A stretch of 64,000 bases of DNA. It comes from JBMNUM01 sp050946275 (GTDB lineage Bacteria > Actinomycetota > Coriobacteriia > Coriobacteriales > CADBOM01). The notes below the pieces were generated by a model that worked only from the letters and a program-made list of their open reading frames with translations, was not told where the DNA came from and ran no database searches. Of the stretch, positions 8,662 to 17,984 are shown piece after piece (the first letter of the stretch is position 1; every line of letters starts with the position of its first letter). The DNA lies in assembly GCA_050946275.1 (NCBI GenBank), contig JBMNUM010000002.1:1-64000 (forward strand), written 5' to 3'. A program made the translations under genes and the position numbers.

Positions 8662-10188
8662 CTAGAACTGGAAGTAGATGAACGGGTTGAAACCGCCGGT
8701 CGCAATCGCAGCTGCCGAGATAAGCATGAGAGCGAGGGAAAGCGCATTGCACACTGCGAGCATGACGCGGCATGCGCGAGCATGGTGTTCCGTCGCCGGT
8801 TTGGCATCAAGCCTGCACAGACCATCGGCATCGAGTGCATGCGAATCCGCGGAGCAGGCCCCCTCGAGGATGCTCCTCGGCGACCTGCCTTCCACCCACG
8901 CCAGGAAGCGCTCCTTCAACCATGGCAGGAGGGGTAACGCACACGCTAGGCAGATGATGAACACCGGCCAGTACGCCCAAATGGTAAGTTCCCATAGCGT
9001 GGAGTGCCCGGTTGCACCAGCCAGACCAAACATGGCGCTTCCAAACCCCGACAAATGCCCTAATCCGATTCGGAACAAGGCCCAGCCCAAAAGCACGAGC
9101 AAATCCGTGATGACTATCTGCACGAAAGACGGGAGCTTTGAGAGAGCCTTGCCCCACAGCAGCTTTTCCCCAATGAGCAGGATGCCATAGTAGAGTCCCC
9201 ATAAGACGAAGTTCCATGCGGCGCCATGCCATAAACCGCACAGTGCCCATACAATCAGGATGTTGAGCATCCATCTGGGAGTCGAGCACCTGCTGCCGCC
9301 GAGTGGTATGTACACGTAATCGCGCAGGAACAACCCGAGCGAGATATGCCAACGATGCCAGAACTCTCGAATGGAGCGGGCGATGTAAGGGTAGTTGAAG
9401 TTGCGAAGATATTTGAAACCCATCATGCGCCCCAGGCCGATTGCCATATCCGAATACCCGCCGAAATCGAAATAGATCTGAAAGAAATACGCAAGCAAAC
9501 CGAGCCAGGCTCCTGCCATGCCAACGCTCCCGCCACCGAGGGAAAAGATCTTATCGGCGAGAACGGCGCACGTGTTAGCGAGAATCGTCTTCTTGGCGAG
9601 CCCCACGGCGAACAAGCGCATGCCGGACGTGAAGTCGGACAGGTTCACGTCACGCTCGACGATTTGCGGCTCGATGGTCTGATAGCGAACGATTGGACCG
9701 GCGATGAGCTGGGGGAAGCTCGCGATGTACATGCCGAGAAACAGCAGATTGCGTTGCGGCTTGACGGTTCCGCGGTACGAGTCGATAACATACGAGAGCG
9801 CCTGCAACGTATAGAACGAGATGCCAATGGGCAAAGGTAGCTCGAGATTGGGGATCGCCTGCATTCCCAGCATCGCGTTGACAGAGTCCGCGAGAAGCCC
9901 CTCGTACTTAAAAAAGCCGATCACGAGGACATTGAAGGCAATCGTCGCGACGAGGAGGGCCTTACCCCTACCCAACTGCCTGCCATCGGCGACCTTGAGA
10001 CCAAAGAACCAGTTCGCAACAATCGAGATGAGCATGAGGACGATGTAGACCGGTTCGCCCCATGCATAGAAAACGAGGCTCGCCACGAGGAGCATCACGT
10101 TCTTATGGCTGATGCGCCGAAACGCGAAATACACCGCGAGGAACAGTGGGAGGAACGCGAAGAGGAACACTGTGCTCGAGAACACCAT
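8662..10188 (-). CDS. MBOAT family membrane O-acyltransferase (AlgI/PatA-like)
   Basis: This is a 508-residue multi-pass membrane enzyme. The MBOAT signature region includes FWHRWHISLGLFLRDYVYIPLGG and, about 30 residues on, ALCGLWHGAAWNFVLWG, which holds the conserved catalytic His. Members such as AlgI and PatA move acyl, usually acetyl, groups from a cytoplasmic donor across the membrane. The neighbour encoding a DHHW protein is the usual outer-face partner, so this pair is expected to O-acetylate the polysaccharide made by this locus. It begins 9 bp after the upstream lipoprotein gene on the minus strand, consistent with one operon from 14044 down to 7410. Confidence 0.92.
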   Translation of the reverse strand: MVFSSTVFLFAFLPLFLAVYFAFRRISHKNVMLLVASLVFYAWGEPVYIVLMLISIVANWFFGLKVADGRQLGRGKALLVATIAFNVLVIGFFKYEGLLADSVNAMLGMQAIPNLELPLPIGISFYTLQALSYVIDSYRGTVKPQRNLLFLGMYIASFPQLIAGPIVRYQTIEPQIVERDVNLSDFTSGMRLFAVGLAKKTILANTCAVLADKIFSLGGGSVGMAGAWLGLLAYFFQIYFDFGGYSDMAIGLGRMMGFKYLRNFNYPYIARSIREFWHRWHISLGLFLRDYVYIPLGGSRCSTPRWMLNILIVWALCGLWHGAAWNFVLWGLYYGILLIGEKLLWGKALSKLPSFVQIVITDLLVLLGWALFRIGLGHLSGFGSAMFGLAGATGHSTLWELTIWAYWPVFIICLACALPLLPWLKERFLAWVEGRSPRSILEGACSADSHALDADGLCRLDAKPATEHHARACRVMLAVCNALSLALMLISAAAIATGGFNPFIYFQF

Positions 10189-10197
10189 CGCAATCTC

Positions 10198-12279
10198 CTA
10201 GAAATGGGCTCCGATGGGAGCGAGCGCCTCGAACGAGCCGTTGAGCGAAAGCGCGCCGGTGTCCGGATCGCGCGCAATGGAGTCGATGTCCGGCGACGCC
10301 AGACAAGTGCGCGCCAGGGCATCGCGATCGAAGGATGCAACCGAACTCGCATCGACAACCATGCAGTCACCCATCATTGTGGCATCCTGCAGCTGGTCGT
10401 CCTTTTCCGTAGCTGTACCCGGAATGAGCACAACGCCGTCTAACGCCAGGGAGACTTCCCCTCCCCGCGCTACCATCCGGCAATTTTGCCCGTTGTCGTA
10501 TGCGGTGCAGCGCACCACGCGACAGTTCAGTGCGCCATTGGAAGTGATACCGCAATTGAGGTTGCCCGCTGCGACGCTGTTCACGAGCAGATGATCCGCG
10601 GGCATGTCGCGCCCACCGAGCTTAAACCCGTTGCCATCGCCTTGCACATACGATCCCGTCTCCTCATCCGCCGTAGTCCTGCCATTGGAATAGGAGACGC
10701 AATTCTCGATGCGCACGGGTCCAATCGGGCCGAAGGCCGCCTTCGCGAAGAGATCCCAGCCATCGTCGACATTGTGGTGCGCCACGCAACCGTAGAACAC
10801 GTTGCCCTCGCCGCACGCGAGCTTGGCCGCAAAGCCATCGGCATCCTGCCGCGATGCGTCACAATTGTCGTATGAATCACAATCGACCACCAGGTTGTGC
10901 GCAGGCCAGTCCCCGCGGCTCTCCCGATATCTGACCTCGTTGTTCTCGAGGTCATGCGTAATCTGCAATCCCGAGTCTCCGCAGCCATGCATCGTGCAGC
11001 GTTCGATCGCATTGTTGCTTCCCGAAACGAGCACGCCGACACTCTCGGCATCCGCAACCTCGATGCCACGGAGATGCCACCAATCGCCCGCAACCTCGAT
11101 GCCTCCGCCCTCAATCTTCGCCGTCCAGCCATCTTCGGCGACGAACCCGATGGGCGCATCCCGCCCACCCGAGGCATCCAACCGCAGTCTCTCATCAAGA
11201 TGATATGTGCCGCGCGCGAGCACGATGGTCTGACCAGCTTCCGCACGCGCCACCGCAGTCTCCAAATCGAGCGGATCGAGCACCGTGCCCGAACCCCCCG
11301 GCGTTCCTCCGGGAGCTGCCCGGACTATCTCGCCGCCGCCAGCCGCCATGGCTGACGACGCTATGACATCTTCTATCGAACGTTCGTCCACCGGATCGAA
11401 CTCCTCGTAGTCGACTTTCGGCATATCGAGATCCCGTCGAGTCCTCACCCGCGCGCCCGACCCCGCAGCGCTTGTCTCGAATCGGAGGTCGGTGACCTCG
11501 ATGGTCACGTTCCGCGCGGCAAAAAAGCCCACGCAGACACGGTTATCGTCCTGCACGGCCACGAAGCCCTCGTCTTCGAGCGCGAGCTCATCGTCTCCGA
11601 ACCTACCGGTGAATCCCTCGTCGGTCTTCTCCAGCTCGAACCGATACGAAGCACCTTCCACGAGGGGCGATCCTGTCTCGAAGGGCTCTATGAGGTTGCA
11701 CCTCCTCATCACCTCGGGGTCGGACGCATCCGGCTCCACATAGCCGGAGACACCGCGCATGCAGGCCAGCCCGCCTTGCGCGCCGATCGTCATGCAGGAG
11801 ATGCTGTTGTAGTAGCGGTAAGAGCTCGTATTCTCCCCACTGGGGTCGATGCCGACTAAGTCGGTCGCGCAGATGCCGAAACCCGTCTGGGTTCCCGCCC
11901 GCTCCCCCACTGCAAGCACACGGAAGGTCGCCGAGACCTCGAAGTTCTCCTCAAGGGGATCAATCTGCGTGCAAAGCATCAGGTAGCCGTCGTCGTTGTT
12001 CGATATCTCACCACTCTGTCCAGCTTCAAAGGTAACCGACGAGATGCCATCGAGCGAGCCCACATTAACTGCCGGCTGCCCCCCTAGCACATCGCCGCGT
12101 TTGATCCCGCTGCCGTCGACAATCGCGACGACGTCTTTCGGGGACTGCGTCCCGAAGGCGGCGACATGCCAGTCGCCGACATCCCCCACGAGCAGGGAGG
12201 CGCTCGAACAGCCGGTCAGACACGCGAACGCGAGAATAACGATTGCGGAAACGAGGAAAGGGCGCACGGGCCTTCTCAT
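10198..12279 (-). CDS. PL9-like right-handed beta-helix lipoprotein
   Basis: This 693-residue protein begins with a lipoprotein signal peptide ending in the lipobox LTGC (Cys near residue 24), so it is likely exported and lipid-anchored. The middle (about 60-290) has a LamG/glycosidase-like beta pattern. The C-terminal half is a parallel beta-helix with DADGFAAKLACGEGN and HHNVDDGWDLF, which resembles family 9 pectate lyases. Those enzymes cleave uronic-acid-containing chains by beta-elimination. The start at 12279 overlaps the stop of the upstream epimerase gene as ATGA and has AGGGGG upstream. In an operon with a uronic acid epimerase and acetylation genes it may trim, release or edit the polysaccharide. 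Catalytic activity is inferred. Confidence 0.75.
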   Translation of the reverse strand: MRRPVRPFLVSAIVILAFACLTGCSSASLLVGDVGDWHVAAFGTQSPKDVVAIVDGSGIKRGDVLGGQPAVNVGSLDGISSVTFEAGQSGEISNNDDGYLMLCTQIDPLEENFEVSATFRVLAVGERAGTQTGFGICATDLVGIDPSGENTSSYRYYNSISCMTIGAQGGLACMRGVSGYVEPDASDPEVMRRCNLIEPFETGSPLVEGASYRFELEKTDEGFTGRFGDDELALEDEGFVAVQDDNRVCVGFFAARNVTIEVTDLRFETSAAGSGARVRTRRDLDMPKVDYEEFDPVDERSIEDVIASSAMAAGGGEIVRAAPGGTPGGSGTVLDPLDLETAVARAEAGQTIVLARGTYHLDERLRLDASGGRDAPIGFVAEDGWTAKIEGGGIEVAGDWWHLRGIEVADAESVGVLVSGSNNAIERCTMHGCGDSGLQITHDLENNEVRYRESRGDWPAHNLVVDCDSYDNCDASRQDADGFAAKLACGEGNVFYGCVAHHNVDDGWDLFAKAAFGPIGPVRIENCVSYSNGRTTADEETGSYVQGDGNGFKLGGRDMPADHLLVNSVAAGNLNCGITSNGALNCRVVRCTAYDNGQNCRMVARGGEVSLALDGVVLIPGTATEKDDQLQDATMMGDCMVVDASSVASFDRDALARTCLASPDIDSIARDPDTGALSLNGSFEALAPIGAHF

Positions 12280-13328
12280 GCCTGCCCCCTGTATCCCCCG
12301 TACCACCGAGCGAAGGCGCGGAGACCATCCTCGAGCGGGGTGCCCGGCGCGAAGCCGAAATCGCGTTGGAGCGCAGAGGTGTCGGCACACGTCTGATAGA
12401 CATCCCCGGGCTGCATGGGCAGCAGCTCGCGGGCAACCGGTCCGAGGATGGCACCTTCCTCGAGGAGCACCCGCTCGAGTGTATCGATGAAATCGAGCAG
12501 CCTCACGGGCGCGCTGTTGCCGATGTTGTAAACCTTGTGCCGCACGCCGCGCTCATCGGGCGCGGGCACATGCCCCAAGACGGCCGCAACGCCCGTAACC
12601 ACATCGTCGATATACGTGAAATCGCGCAGCATATCACCGTTGTTGTAGACCTGGATGGGATTTCCTGCGCGCATCTTCTCGGCAAACTTGAAGTACGCCA
12701 TGTCCGGACGCCCCATCGGCCCGTATACGGTGAAGAACCGAAGCCCCGTCGCCGGGACACCGTAGAGGTGCGCATAGGCATGGGCCATGAGCTCGTCGGC
12801 CTTCTTCGTCGCAGCGTAGAGCGATACCGGCTCGTCGGTGCGTTGCTCCTCGGAGTATGGCGGCTCGCACGTATCGCCGTACACAGACGACGAACTCGCG
12901 TAGACGAGGTGCTCGACCGGATGCTCCCCTGTCATGCTCGCCCTGCATGCCTCGAGGATGTTGAGGAAGCCGCTGACGTTCGAGTCGATGTAGGCGCGCG
13001 GGTTATCGAGCGAATAACGCACGCCCGCCTGGGCGGCGAGATTCACGACGATATCGGGATGGTGCGCGTAAAAGAGCTCGTCGACAGCCGGAACATCCGC
13101 GAGATCGCCGCGCACGAAGACGAAACCGCCGCTGCTCTCGGACGAGGCATCTTCGAGCATGCGCAGGCGCTCCTCCTTGAGGGATACGTCGTAGTAGTCG
13201 TTCATGTTGTCGAACCCGACCACCCGCGCACCCGTCTCCGCGAGCAGGCGCCTGCATGCGAAGGCGCCGATGAAACCAGCGGCGCCCGTCACCAAAACGG
13301 TCTTGTCGGCTGCGAGACCCATCCTCAT
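12276..13328 (-). CDS. UDP-glucuronate 4-epimerase-like NAD-dependent epimerase
   Basis: This 350-residue short-chain dehydrogenase/reductase has an N-terminal NAD site, VTGAAGFIGAFACRRLL, and the catalytic YAATK plus YASSSSVYG. The segment GFDNMNDYYDVSLKEERL is characteristic of the UDP-glucuronate 4-epimerase (CapI/GAE) group, which converts UDP-glucuronate to UDP-galacturonate in the cytoplasm. The start overlaps the upstream transferase stop by ATGA, indicating translational coupling. It is the second gene of the operon and would supply the uronic acid that the PL9-like lipoprotein downstream appears suited to cleave. UDP-glucose 4-epimerase activity is a less likely alternative. Confidence 0.85.
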   Translation of the reverse strand: MRMGLAADKTVLVTGAAGFIGAFACRRLLAETGARVVGFDNMNDYYDVSLKEERLRMLEDASSESSGGFVFVRGDLADVPAVDELFYAHHPDIVVNLAAQAGVRYSLDNPRAYIDSNVSGFLNILEACRASMTGEHPVEHLVYASSSSVYGDTCEPPYSEEQRTDEPVSLYAATKKADELMAHAYAHLYGVPATGLRFFTVYGPMGRPDMAYFKFAEKMRAGNPIQVYNNGDMLRDFTYIDDVVTGVAAVLGHVPAPDERGVRHKVYNIGNSAPVRLLDFIDTLERVLLEEGAILGPVARELLPMQPGDVYQTCADTSALQRDFGFAPGTPLEDGLRAFARWYGGYRGQA

Positions 13329-14044
13329 CCGTTCTTCTTAGTGAACATCACTCCGAGCGTATGCAAGAGTATACGCGCATCGAGGGCAAAGCACCGCTCG
13401 TCCACATACCGGAGCTCGATCCTCTGGCGCGATCCGTCCGAGAAGGGCGCATCGTTGCGCGTGGTCACCTGCCATAGGCCCGTGATGCCCATGGGAACCG
13501 AGAGGAACTTGCGCACGTCGGAGCCGAACCAATGGAGCTCGTGCTCCGTGATGGGACGGGGGCCGACGACGCTCATCTGGCCGACGAGCACGTTGAGGAA
13601 CTGCGGCAGCTCGTCGAGCGACGTATGGCGCAGGACGCGGCCGAGGCGCGTGACGCGGGGGTCGTCGGTCACCTTGCGCTCCGAGCTCCACTCGGCCAGC
13701 TGCTCCGGCGTGAGATGCTGCTCGACGGCATCGGCGGATTTGACCATCGTGCGAAACTTCACCAGATGGAAAACCTGGCCCTCGAGGCCAACGCGCTTCT
13801 GGAAGTACAGGGGTGTGCTCTTCGTGTCGATGGCGATCGCGACGGAGAGGACGAGGGCCGGGATGAGCAGGATAGCGATGACGACGAGGGAGAACGCGAT
13901 GTCGAACACACGCTTCCCCACACGGTACCCTATGCCAGCTCTGCTCCGGGTCATCGAAGCTACCTCGGAAACCATCCTATCCACACCAACCCCATTGGCT
14001 GTCGCCGAAGCCATCCGTGCAGCCTGCAGGCTCACGGCCGACAA
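13325..14044 (-). CDS. Initiating sugar-phosphate transferase (undecaprenyl-phosphate dependent)
   Basis: This 239-residue protein belongs to the bacterial sugar transferase family (WcaJ/PglC-like). One hydrophobic segment (about 48-72) is followed by the catalytic core FHLVKFRTMV, TDDPRVTRLGRVLR and SLDELPQFLNVLVGQMSVVG. These enzymes start a repeat unit by moving a sugar-1-phosphate onto undecaprenyl phosphate. It is the first gene of the minus-strand operon running to 7410 and is divergent from the GT2 gene, so the promoter probably lies in 14045-14242. The first ~30 residues may not be translated: an ATG at residue 31 (MTRSRAG) fits the usual length better. Confidence 0.9.
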   Translation of the reverse strand: MSAVSLQAARMASATANGVGVDRMVSEVASMTRSRAGIGYRVGKRVFDIAFSLVVIAILLIPALVLSVAIAIDTKSTPLYFQKRVGLEGQVFHLVKFRTMVKSADAVEQHLTPEQLAEWSSERKVTDDPRVTRLGRVLRHTSLDELPQFLNVLVGQMSVVGPRPITEHELHWFGSDVRKFLSVPMGITGLWQVTTRNDAPFSDGSRQRIELRYVDERCFALDARILLHTLGVMFTKKNG

Positions 14045-14242
14045 ACGCCGCTGCCACCTTATTGAATATACTCCAAGCGGCAGATGCTCTACGGGTTAAT
14101 ACGTGAAATAGCGGCCATCAATCCCACTATCCGGGCACAAATTCTCAAAGCCCGGGAGCTAGTCGATAACGATAGCCATAACCGGTTCATTATCGGGTTG
14201 TGCGCAGGACTGCTATCATCTGACTCATCGAGAGGAGCTGGC

Positions 14243-15142
14243 ATGCCCTACGACCCGCTGGTGAGCATCATCATACCCACGCACGCTCGGCCGCACATGG
14301 TCGACCGCGCGGTCCGCTCCGCCCTGGCGCAGACTTACGATCGCATCGAGGTGGTCGTGATCGATGACAATCCTGTCGGGTCAGTCGTCCGCAACTCGAC
14401 GACCCGCATCTTGGCCCGCATGCAGAGAGCCCTCCCAGATGGCAAAATGCGCCTATTGAGAACCGGCGGCGAGGTCGGCAGCGGGGCGGCGCGGAACCAG
14501 GCGTGCGCCGAGGCGCGCGGCGAGTATCTCTGCTTCCTCGACGACGATGACGAGTTCCTGCCCGACAAGGTGGAGACGCAGCTCGCCTTCATGCGCGAGC
14601 ACGACCTCGAGATGTGCTATCAGGATGTCGCCTGGTACAACGAGGACGGCAAGCTCGTGGAGCTCAGACGACTCGACCATGCTCGCAGCATGTCGTACGT
14701 CGACCTGCTGCGCGCCCATATGCTCACGCCCATCTCGCCGAGCTCGATTTACATGATGACCCGCGGGCTCTTCGAGCGCACCGAGGGTTTCGGCTGCACG
14801 AGGACGGGTCAGGATTGGCTGCTCATGCTGCGCTGCATCGAGTGCGGAGCACGCATCGGATACATGCCGGGCGTGCACGTGCACCAGCTGCTGCACGGCG
14901 ACCGCCTCTCGGTGGGCGCCAGCAAGGTCGAGGGCGAGAGGGAACGCCATGAGATCGTACGCCGTTACTATGGCCTGCTGAGCGAGGACGAGAGGCGCTA
15001 CGTGGAATTCCGGCACGAGGCGGTTCTCGCCGTCGCCAGCAAGCGTGCGGGCAACACGGGCGAGATGCTCGCCCACGGCATGCGAGCAGTGGCCCGAGCC
15101 CCCATAACCGCCATCCGCGAGGCAATCCGCTTCTTAGCCTGA
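14243..15142 (+). CDS. GT2 family glycosyltransferase
   Basis: This 299-residue GT-A glycosyltransferase starts with the fold's first strand, LVSIIIPTHARP, followed by VVVIDDNPVGS. It carries the donor-binding acidic cluster as FLDDDDEFLPDKVETQL near residue 100 and a TGQDWLLMLRC acceptor-side motif. It would add one sugar of the repeat unit in the cytoplasm. The start at 14243 has GAGAGGAG upstream and begins exactly at the domain; an ATG at 14084 in the same frame lies inside the divergent promoter region and was rejected. The stop codon is the first base triplet of an intergenic palindrome. Confidence 0.88.
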   Translation: MPYDPLVSIIIPTHARPHMVDRAVRSALAQTYDRIEVVVIDDNPVGSVVRNSTTRILARMQRALPDGKMRLLRTGGEVGSGAARNQACAEARGEYLCFLDDDDEFLPDKVETQLAFMREHDLEMCYQDVAWYNEDGKLVELRRLDHARSMSYVDLLRAHMLTPISPSSIYMMTRGLFERTEGFGCTRTGQDWLLMLRCIECGARIGYMPGVHVHQLLHGDRLSVGASKVEGERERHEIVRRYYGLLSEDERRYVEFRHEAVLAVASKRAGNTGEMLAHGMRAVARAPITAIREAIRFLA

Positions 15143-15188
15143 CCCGTCAATCAACCTGCCGATCAACCCCGCCTTGTTTGACGGGTTT
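15140..15188. repeat. Intergenic palindrome, CCCGCCTTGTTT family
   Basis: Arms ACCCGTCAATCAA and TTGTTTGACGGGT enclose a GC-rich centre. The element begins on the stop codon of the GT2 gene. Related copies lie at 32615-32649 and, degraded, at 52832-52864, near 1308-1338 and near 50663-50687. It may act as a transcription end or mRNA 3' hairpin, but there is no long T run. Confidence 0.65.
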
Positions 15189-15213
15189 GGCATCTGCGGC
15201 CGAGAAGACTGAC

Positions 15214-15275
15214 AAAAGTTAACCACAACATATTGTGTTTGTTATCCTCAACTAATTCAGCTGAAGTTAACTTTT
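15214..15275 (+). promoter_or_regulatory. AT-rich regulatory region with nested inverted repeats upstream of DUF6110/P-type ATPase
   Basis: The 338-bp gap 15143-15480 is far more AT-rich than its surroundings. It contains a perfect inverted repeat, AAAAGTTAAC (15214-15223) and GTTAACTTTT (15266-15275). Inside lie CACAA-CATA-TTGTG and the palindrome TTCAGCTGAA (15256-15265). This looks like an operator and promoter for the metal-transport genes that follow. The regulator is not encoded nearby, and the type (for example DtxR- or Fur-like) cannot be told from sequence alone. Confidence 0.5.
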
Positions 15276-15480
15276 CGCAACCTTATTAGTTAGTTAAATA
15301 TTACTGTTTACCGGGAAGTTTACCGTCTAAAATTTGCACGAAGTTATATATGTGCAGATGTTCATATCTCTTGTATCTTGTGTGTCGATAGTTTACTTTT
15401 GTCATATCGGGAGACTCGTTCTTCCGATGGAAATCTGGAATCCGACCACTCAGGGGCCGGACGAGGGAAAGGACGCAATC

Positions 15481-15720
15481 ATGAGTGCTTGTACCCATTG
15501 GCTGCTGGTGGGAGCGGGGTTCCTCGCGGGCACGGCCGGCATCAAGTTCCTCAAGAGCAGGCCGTTCCACGATGCGATGGTCGCCGCCGCCGTCCAGGGC
15601 ATGAAGGCGAAGGCCGAGTACGAGGGCATCGTCGAGGCCGCCAAGGCACAGTACGACGACATCATGGCGGAAGCCGACTTCCGCGTCGCCCAAGAGGGCG
15701 CCGAGGCAAAGGCCGAGTAG
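15481..15720 (+). CDS. DUF6110 family small membrane-associated protein
   Basis: This 79-residue protein has one hydrophobic N-terminal segment (HWLLVGAGFLAGTAGIKFL) followed by an amphipathic, Ala/Glu/Lys-rich helix (MKAKAEYEGIVEAAKAQYDD). Proteins of this kind, DUF6110, are typically found just before a heavy-metal P-type ATPase, as here, and are presumed accessory subunits. No biochemical function is known to me. The start at 15481 is preceded by GGAAAGGA; the open frame extends upstream to 15334, but that part is AT-rich promoter-like sequence. A GC hairpin lies between this gene and the ATPase. Confidence 0.75.
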   Translation: MSACTHWLLVGAGFLAGTAGIKFLKSRPFHDAMVAAAVQGMKAKAEYEGIVEAAKAQYDDIMAEADFRVAQEGAEAKAE

Positions 15721-15748
15721 CGCCACGATCCGCAACGAGAACACGAAG

Positions 15749-15772
15749 CGCCCCCTTGAACCCAAGGGGGCG
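15749..15772 (+). terminator. GC-rich hairpin between DUF6110 and P-type ATPase genes
   Basis: CGCCCCCTT (15749-15757) pairs with AAGGGGGCG (15764-15772) around a six-base loop. No T run follows, so it may be an attenuating or processing hairpin within the operon rather than a full terminator. Confidence 0.55.
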
Positions 15773-15833
15773 TAATGCAGCGTGCCATGGGCGGATGGGC
15801 CAGTCCCTCGTCCTGCATCGATGAGGAGCAACC

Positions 15834-17838
15834 ATGAGGTACACGATCGTTCACGAGATTCCCGGACGCGTGCGCGTCGACCTGCTCGGCAGGATGTGCG
15901 ATCACGACGCCGCATCGGTCATGGAGCTGATGGCGCGCCTCGACTGCGTGGCGAAATGCGCGGTCTACCCGCGCACGGGCACGCTGGCGATCTCATACGT
16001 CGGCGGACCGGCCGAACGCGAGCTCGTGCTCGACGCCCTGGCGCTCCTCAAGCTCGAGACCGTCATCGACAACCGCGTCGAGACGCTCTCGCTGGCCATC
16101 AACGAGGACGTCGCCTTCATCGGCGACGTCGCCGGACTCATTCTCAAGCGGCTGTTCAAGCGCATGTTCCTCCCACCGGTGATCAGACATATCTGGACCG
16201 TCTTCAGCGCCATTCACTTCTTCCGGCTTGCAGCCAAATCGCTCGCGAAGCCGGCGCTCGAGGTGGCGACGCTCGATGCCGCCGCCATCGCCGTGTCCCT
16301 CATCCGACGCGATTTCAGCACGGCTAGCACGACGATGTTCCTGCTGCGCCTCGGCGAGATCATGCAGGACCACACGATGCGCCGCTCGCAGATGGCGCTC
16401 GTCGACTCACTGCTCGATGTGCCGTCCGACGCCTGGCGCGTCGGGACCGACGGCGTGGAGGAGCTCGTCGCCACCGACGACATCGAGGTCGGCGACCTCA
16501 TCCGCGTGCGCATGGGCTCGCGCATCCCGCTCGACGGCCGCATCGTCGCGGGCACGGCAGACGTGAACCAGGCGACTCTCACGGGCGAGGCGCTCGCCGT
16601 GCACCGCGAGACCGGCGACTCCGTCTTCGCCGGCACCGTCGTGGAGAGCGGCGAGGTCACCATCGAGGCGACGACCCTCCCCCGCGAGACGAAGCTGCGC
16701 CAGGTCGTGGCGCTCGTCGAGCAATCCGACAGCCTGAAGTCGCAACGCCAATCGAACATGGAGCACATGGCCGACAGGCTCGTACCCTGGTACTTCCTGA
16801 CATCCGGCCTGGTCTACGCCGTCACGCGCGACCCGGTGCGCGCCTCCGCCGCACTCATGGTCGACTACTCGTGCGTGCTGAAGCTCTCGGGATCCATCGC
16901 CGCGCTCAGCGCCATGAGCCAGGGCGTGGAGCACGGCTTCACCGTCAAGGGCGCACGCTGGTTCGAGGCGGTCGCCGAGGCCGACACGCTCGTGTTCGAC
17001 AAGACGGGCACCCTCACCGAGGGTCGTCCGATCGTCGCCGATGTCATCCCGCTGAATCACTGGTCCGTGACGAACGTGCTGCGCCTCGCGGCATGCCGAG
17101 GTCGAGTACGTGGTCGCCCACGGCATCGCGTCGCACATCAACGGCAAGCGCGCTATCATCGGCTCGGGGCACTTCGTTTTCGAGGACGAGGGCGTCGGCG
17201 GATACGACGAGCTGCTCGCATGCTACGGCGAGCGCATGGAGGGCACGTCGCCGCTCTACCTCGCCGTGAACGGGAGGGTCGTGGGCATCGTGTGCATCAG
17301 CGACCCCCTGCGCCCGGGCATCTCGGGCGTGCTCGACGAGCTGCGTGGCCTGGGGTTCGAGCGCATCATCATGCTCACCGGCGATAACGCCCGCACCGCC
17401 GCACGGATCGCCGCCGAGGCGGATATCGACGAGTTCTGTGCCGACATGCTCCCCGAGGCGAAACACGCCTATCTGGAGGAGCTGCGCGCCACCGGCCACA
17501 AGGTCGTCATGGTCGGCGACGGCGTGAACGACACGCCCGCGCTCGCGTTGGCCGATGTGGGCATCGCCATGGGAGATGGCGCCGCGATCGCGCGCGAAGT
17601 GGCCGACATCACGCTGTCGGGCGATGACGTGCGAGCCCTGTGCGACCTACGGCGCATGAGCACGGCCTTCATCAGTCGCATGGCGCAGTCATCGCGCTTC
17701 GCCATCGGCTTCAACACGGCCGTGCTGGCGCTCGGAATCTTCGGCGTCATCACGCCGACGCTCTCCTCGGCCGCGCACAACATCTCGACCGTCGCCCTCA
17801 GCATCGGCAACGCCAGGCGCTACCTCCCCGAGACCTGA
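15834..17838 (+). pseudogene. Heavy-metal P-type ATPase disrupted by an out-of-frame internal deletion
   Basis: The reading frame from 15834 encodes an HMA-like N-terminus (HEIPGRVRVDLLG), transmembrane segments, the actuator motif ATLTGEALAVH and the phosphorylation site FDKTGTLTEGRP. The frame is lost near 17096. Coding resumes in another frame from about 17098 (EVEYVVAHGI) and continues through GDGVNDTPALALADVG to 17838. Related ATPases have roughly 30 residues at this point, including the His-Pro motif of the nucleotide-binding domain. That segment is absent and the junction is out of frame. The membrane segment usually marked CPC reads DYSCVLKLSG, which matches non-CPC relatives. The start is preceded by GAGGAG. 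The product is probably non-functional unless this is an assembly error. It partners the DUF6110 gene. Confidence 0.85.
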
Positions 17839-17889
17839 CAAACACGTCAGACGCCAATGCCATAACAAACACGTCTGACGTGTTTGCCA
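17836..17889. repeat. Double-palindrome intergenic element, TGACAA/CACGTC family
   Basis: The unit TGACAAACACGTCAGACG is followed by an inverted partial copy and then by AACAAACACGTCTG/ACGTGTTTGCCA. It aligns over its whole length with 60498-60552. It starts on the stop codon of the ATPase remnant. Single-palindrome relatives are at 31935, 38070, 39266 and 53451. Confidence 0.7.
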
Positions 17890-17984
17890 GGTTTGCCGGT
17901 CGCGTAATGCTTGGTGAGCCGCACCGCCAGCGTCCTAGAATAGATACGTTTGGTTTTCACGCATACGGGTGGGGCAAGCAGGTC

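Noticed and set aside
15143..15480. Small RNA or tRNA gene in the AT-rich gap
   Set aside because: The inverted repeats do not form a cloverleaf and no CCA end or anticodon arm is apparent. An operator region explains it better.
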